The translations under genes and the position numbers were made by a program. Positions 62,232 through 64,000 of a stretch of 64,000 nt of DNA are shown here, in pieces. The notes beneath the pieces were generated by a model. That model was not told the origin of the DNA. It was given only the letters and a program-made list of their open reading frames with translations, and ran no database searches. Source of the stretch: Hyphomonadaceae bacterium (GTDB taxonomy: Bacteria; Pseudomonadota; Alphaproteobacteria; Caulobacterales; Aquidulcibacteraceae); assembly GCA_021731815.1 (NCBI GenBank), contig JAKFWO010000001.1, positions 1 through 64,000 of the forward strand, given 5' to 3'. Numbering within the stretch: the stretch's first letter is position 1; each line of letters begins with the position of its first letter.

Positions 62232-64000
62232 TGCGGATGAATGGCTTCACCTGGATTTCCGGAATTTCCACCGTGCTCTTGTGGGTGAGCGCCAATATTC
62301 TCGGAGCCGGGTTTTTCGAGGGTGCGCGTCTCGATCTGAGCGCGGATCAGGCCTTTTCCCTGCGCCCGGCGACCGGGAAGATGGTCGATCGGCTGGGCGA
62401 ACCAGTGACCCTGACTTTGTATTCGAGTGCCATGGGTGCCGAGGATCGGCCTGAACTCCGCGGATATGCCCGACGGGTCGCCGAATTGCTCGACACTTTC
62501 GCCGCCCGTGCTGGGGGCGACATCATTCTCCGCAAGGTCGACACTTCCCCCGGACTGCCCGGGGCCGCAGAAGCCGAAGCTGCCGGTATCTTCGCCGAGA
62601 GGGCTCCTGATGCCCCGCCTCTGTTCTTTGGGATCGCGGGTGCCAATCGCGTCGATTCGCTTGGGGCCATTCCGCGGCTCGACTGGCGACGCGAAGCCAG
62701 CCTCGAAAGCGAAATCGCTTTGCTGATCGGTCGGCTGGACGATCCATCGCCCAAGCGCCTGGCCATTGTCAGTTCCCTGCCATTTTCCGACGCATCATCT
62801 TCGGGCCTGCGTTCGGGGTCCTCGGCTTCGGCGGCCGGAAACCGGAGCGCGAGGGATGCGGTCTGGGGCGGCGCGTTTTACGGTGCATTGCGCCGGGCCT
62901 ACAAAGTGGAGCGGCTAAGCGAGAGTTTCGACGCCATTTCGCCGGCCACGGACATCTTGCTGGTGATTCATCCATTCCCGCTGAGCGACCGCCAGATCTA
63001 TGTCATCGAGCAATTCATTCTCGCCAAGGGCCGGGCGCTGATCGCGCTCGACCCGCTCGCTCTCTCGCAATTAAGTCCATCGGGGCGCAAACTCTATCCG
63101 GGAGCGCAGGCGGCTTCGGCCCTCCCCGGTCTTCTGAAACGCTGGGGTGTCTCCCTGTCGGAGACGGCGTTACCCGGGCCCGGTTCCGGAATCCGTGCGG
63201 ATTCCATCCGTCCGATCCGGCCGACCGGTCCGGCGAACGAAGGTCCGGCGAACGAAGGCCCGGAAAACGAAGGCCCGGAAAATGAAGGCCCGGCTTTCCT
63301 CGCCCCCGGATTTTTTACCTGGCGGTCGCTCGCCCAGATACGTCATCAGCCGCTGATCCGGGTTTCCGGGGATGCCGAAGAGGTGGCAGCCGACCAAATC
63401 TTTGCACCTGCCGCGAATTCCCCGACCCGTGCCGGTCCCGATCCGCTGGCAGCCCCCCCTCCGGCCGAGCGGATTCTGGCGCTGCGGGTAAGCGGGGTAC
63501 TGCAAACCGCCTTTCCCAATGGTTCGCCGCCACGACCGCGGGTGGATGCCGGCAATCCCGATGCGCGGCAATTATTGCGTTCAGGGAATCTCGCCGATGT
63601 CATTCTGGTTGCAGACAGCGATGTCATCTCCCCCCCGATCTTGCCCGGAGAGGCCGTTTCCGACAAAGATTCCGGTGCCGGAACGGCTTTCATGCTGGAT
63701 TTGCTCGGCTCGCTCTATGCGGAGAGGACCATTCTGCCACCCCGTTCGGGTGCGCCGACTTTGCGCCCGCTGACCCGGCGCCTGATGCTGGCCGGCGAAA
63801 TCACTTCCGAAAATGCCCTCCAGCGCGCGCAATTGCAGGCAGTCGCGGATCTTGCCCGCGCGCGTCTGATCGCGCTTGCAACCGTCGCGGGGGATGAGAA
63901 GATCACGGCCGCGCAAAGCCTTGTCGGTGATTTTGCCGTCGATCGCACGCCCGAGGACAAGGCCGAAATCATCCTCGCGCGGAGCCGTGCCTTTGCGGCC
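62231..64000 (+). CDS. GldG-like ABC auxiliary protein (cut by window end)
   Basis: The frame from the ATG at 62231 stays open for 590 codons to the window end. An N-terminal helix (WISGISTVLLWVSANILGAG) is followed by the GldG/ABC_transp_aux pattern: LDLSADQAFSLRPATGKMVD, LGEPVTLTLYSS, LLDTFAARAGGDIILRKVD and ILLVIHPFPLSDRQIYVIEQ. These proteins are periplasmic partners of GldA/GldF. An expansion of GPANE/GPENE repeats (63227-63293) interrupts the domain. It is translationally linked to the permease by the TGATG overlap. It was not listed among complete frames because it lacks a stop in the window. Confidence 0.88.
   Translation, partial: MRMNGFTWISGISTVLLWVSANILGAGFFEGARLDLSADQAFSLRPATGKMVDRLGEPVTLTLYSSAMGAEDRPELRGYARRVAELLDTFAARAGGDIILRKVDTSPGLPGAAEAEAAGIFAERAPDAPPLFFGIAGANRVDSLGAIPRLDWRREASLESEIALLIGRLDDPSPKRLAIVSSLPFSDASSSGLRSGSSASAAGNRSARDAVWGGAFYGALRRAYKVERLSESFDAISPATDILLVIHPFPLSDRQIYVIEQFILAKGRALIALDPLALSQLSPSGRKLYPGAQAASALPGLLKRWGVSLSETALPGPGSGIRADSIRPIRPTGPANEGPANEGPENEGPENEGPAFLAPGFFTWRSLAQIRHQPLIRVSGDAEEVAADQIFAPAANSPTRAGPDPLAAPPPAERILALRVSGVLQTAFPNGSPPRPRVDAGNPDARQLLRSGNLADVILVADSDVISPPILPGEAVSDKDSGAGTAFMLDLLGSLYAERTILPPRSGAPTLRPLTRRLMLAGEITSENALQRAQLQAVADLARARLIALATVAGDEKITAAQSLVGDFAVDRTPEDKAEIILARSRAFAA
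63227..63293. repeat. 15-bp in-frame tandem repeat within the GldG-like gene
   Basis: Two units GGTCCGGCGAACGAA and two GGCCCGGAAAA(C/T)GAA, plus a partial fifth. They encode GPANEGPANEGPENEGPENE. Confidence 0.92.

Noticed and set aside
1-64000. tRNA, rRNA, insertion sequences, prophage or toxin-antitoxin genes
   Set aside because: I looked for their hallmarks by eye and saw none; a tRNAscan or IS search could still find a missed short one.

Overview
The window is GC-rich, densely coded DNA from an alphaproteobacterium. The signs are a MipZ division-site ATPase beside panC, a CBP3-type ubiquinol-cytochrome c chaperone, an ELM1-like protein, an NDUFA9-like epimerase, UbiE, an ETF-ubiquinone oxidoreductase next to a family-4-like uracil-DNA glycosylase, and a large TonB-dependent receptor. 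A FliN-like protein suggests flagellar motility. A Caulobacterales/Hyphomonadales-type lineage fits best, but I cannot fix the order from sequence alone. I found no rRNA, tRNA, CRISPR array, insertion sequence or prophage. About 58 protein genes are supported; the first and last are cut by the window edges.

Layout. 1-8.5 kb: end of an AsmA/YhdP-like protein, hisF, fliN-like, mipZ, panC, two overlapping exported amidohydrolases, ELM1-like gene. 8.7-16.2 kb: tldD, tsaD, cbp3-like, plsX-fabH, then gpsA, a YciI gene and a MAPEG gene on the other strand. 16.5-24.3 kb: HDAC-like deacetylase, mazG with an overlapping RNA methyltransferase, a DUF417 membrane protein, Nudix-AbrB pair, NDUFA9-like gene. 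24.3-38.1 kb: a phosphate block, pstC-pstA-pstB-phoU-phoB, followed by a translationally coupled EAL phosphodiesterase, a reverse-strand TPR gene with eight almost identical repeats, pstS, and a TonB-dependent receptor ended by a clear terminator. PHO-box-like sites lie before pstC and pstS, and a weaker one before the receptor. 38.2-47.2 kb: ubiE, DUF2147, a WecA/MraY-like transferase, ispE, a TPR lipoprotein, ETF-QO and the uracil-DNA glycosylase. 47.7-56.4 kb: soluble lytic transglycosylase, two overlapping glycosyltransferases, a PA0069-type radical SAM protein, rnhB, a TonB-like anchored protein, two small secreted proteins, tlyA. 56.5-64 kb: Tat amidase, pheT without pheS, and a GldA/GldF/GldG-like ABC export cluster running off the end.

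Two genome-scale patterns stand out. First, short GC-rich tandem repeats recur throughout. Arrays inside genes have units of 12, 15 or 120 bp, all multiples of three. The clear intergenic arrays have units of 13, 14 and 62 bp, which suggests slippage or duplication filtered by reading frame. Second, a family of palindromic intergenic elements of about 105 bp sits right behind stop codons, and in several cases the element boundary itself seems to supply the TAG stop. I did not find a clearly new multi-gene system. The best candidates for something undescribed are the phosphate/c-di-GMP/TonB-receptor block and the stop-codon-associated repeat family.
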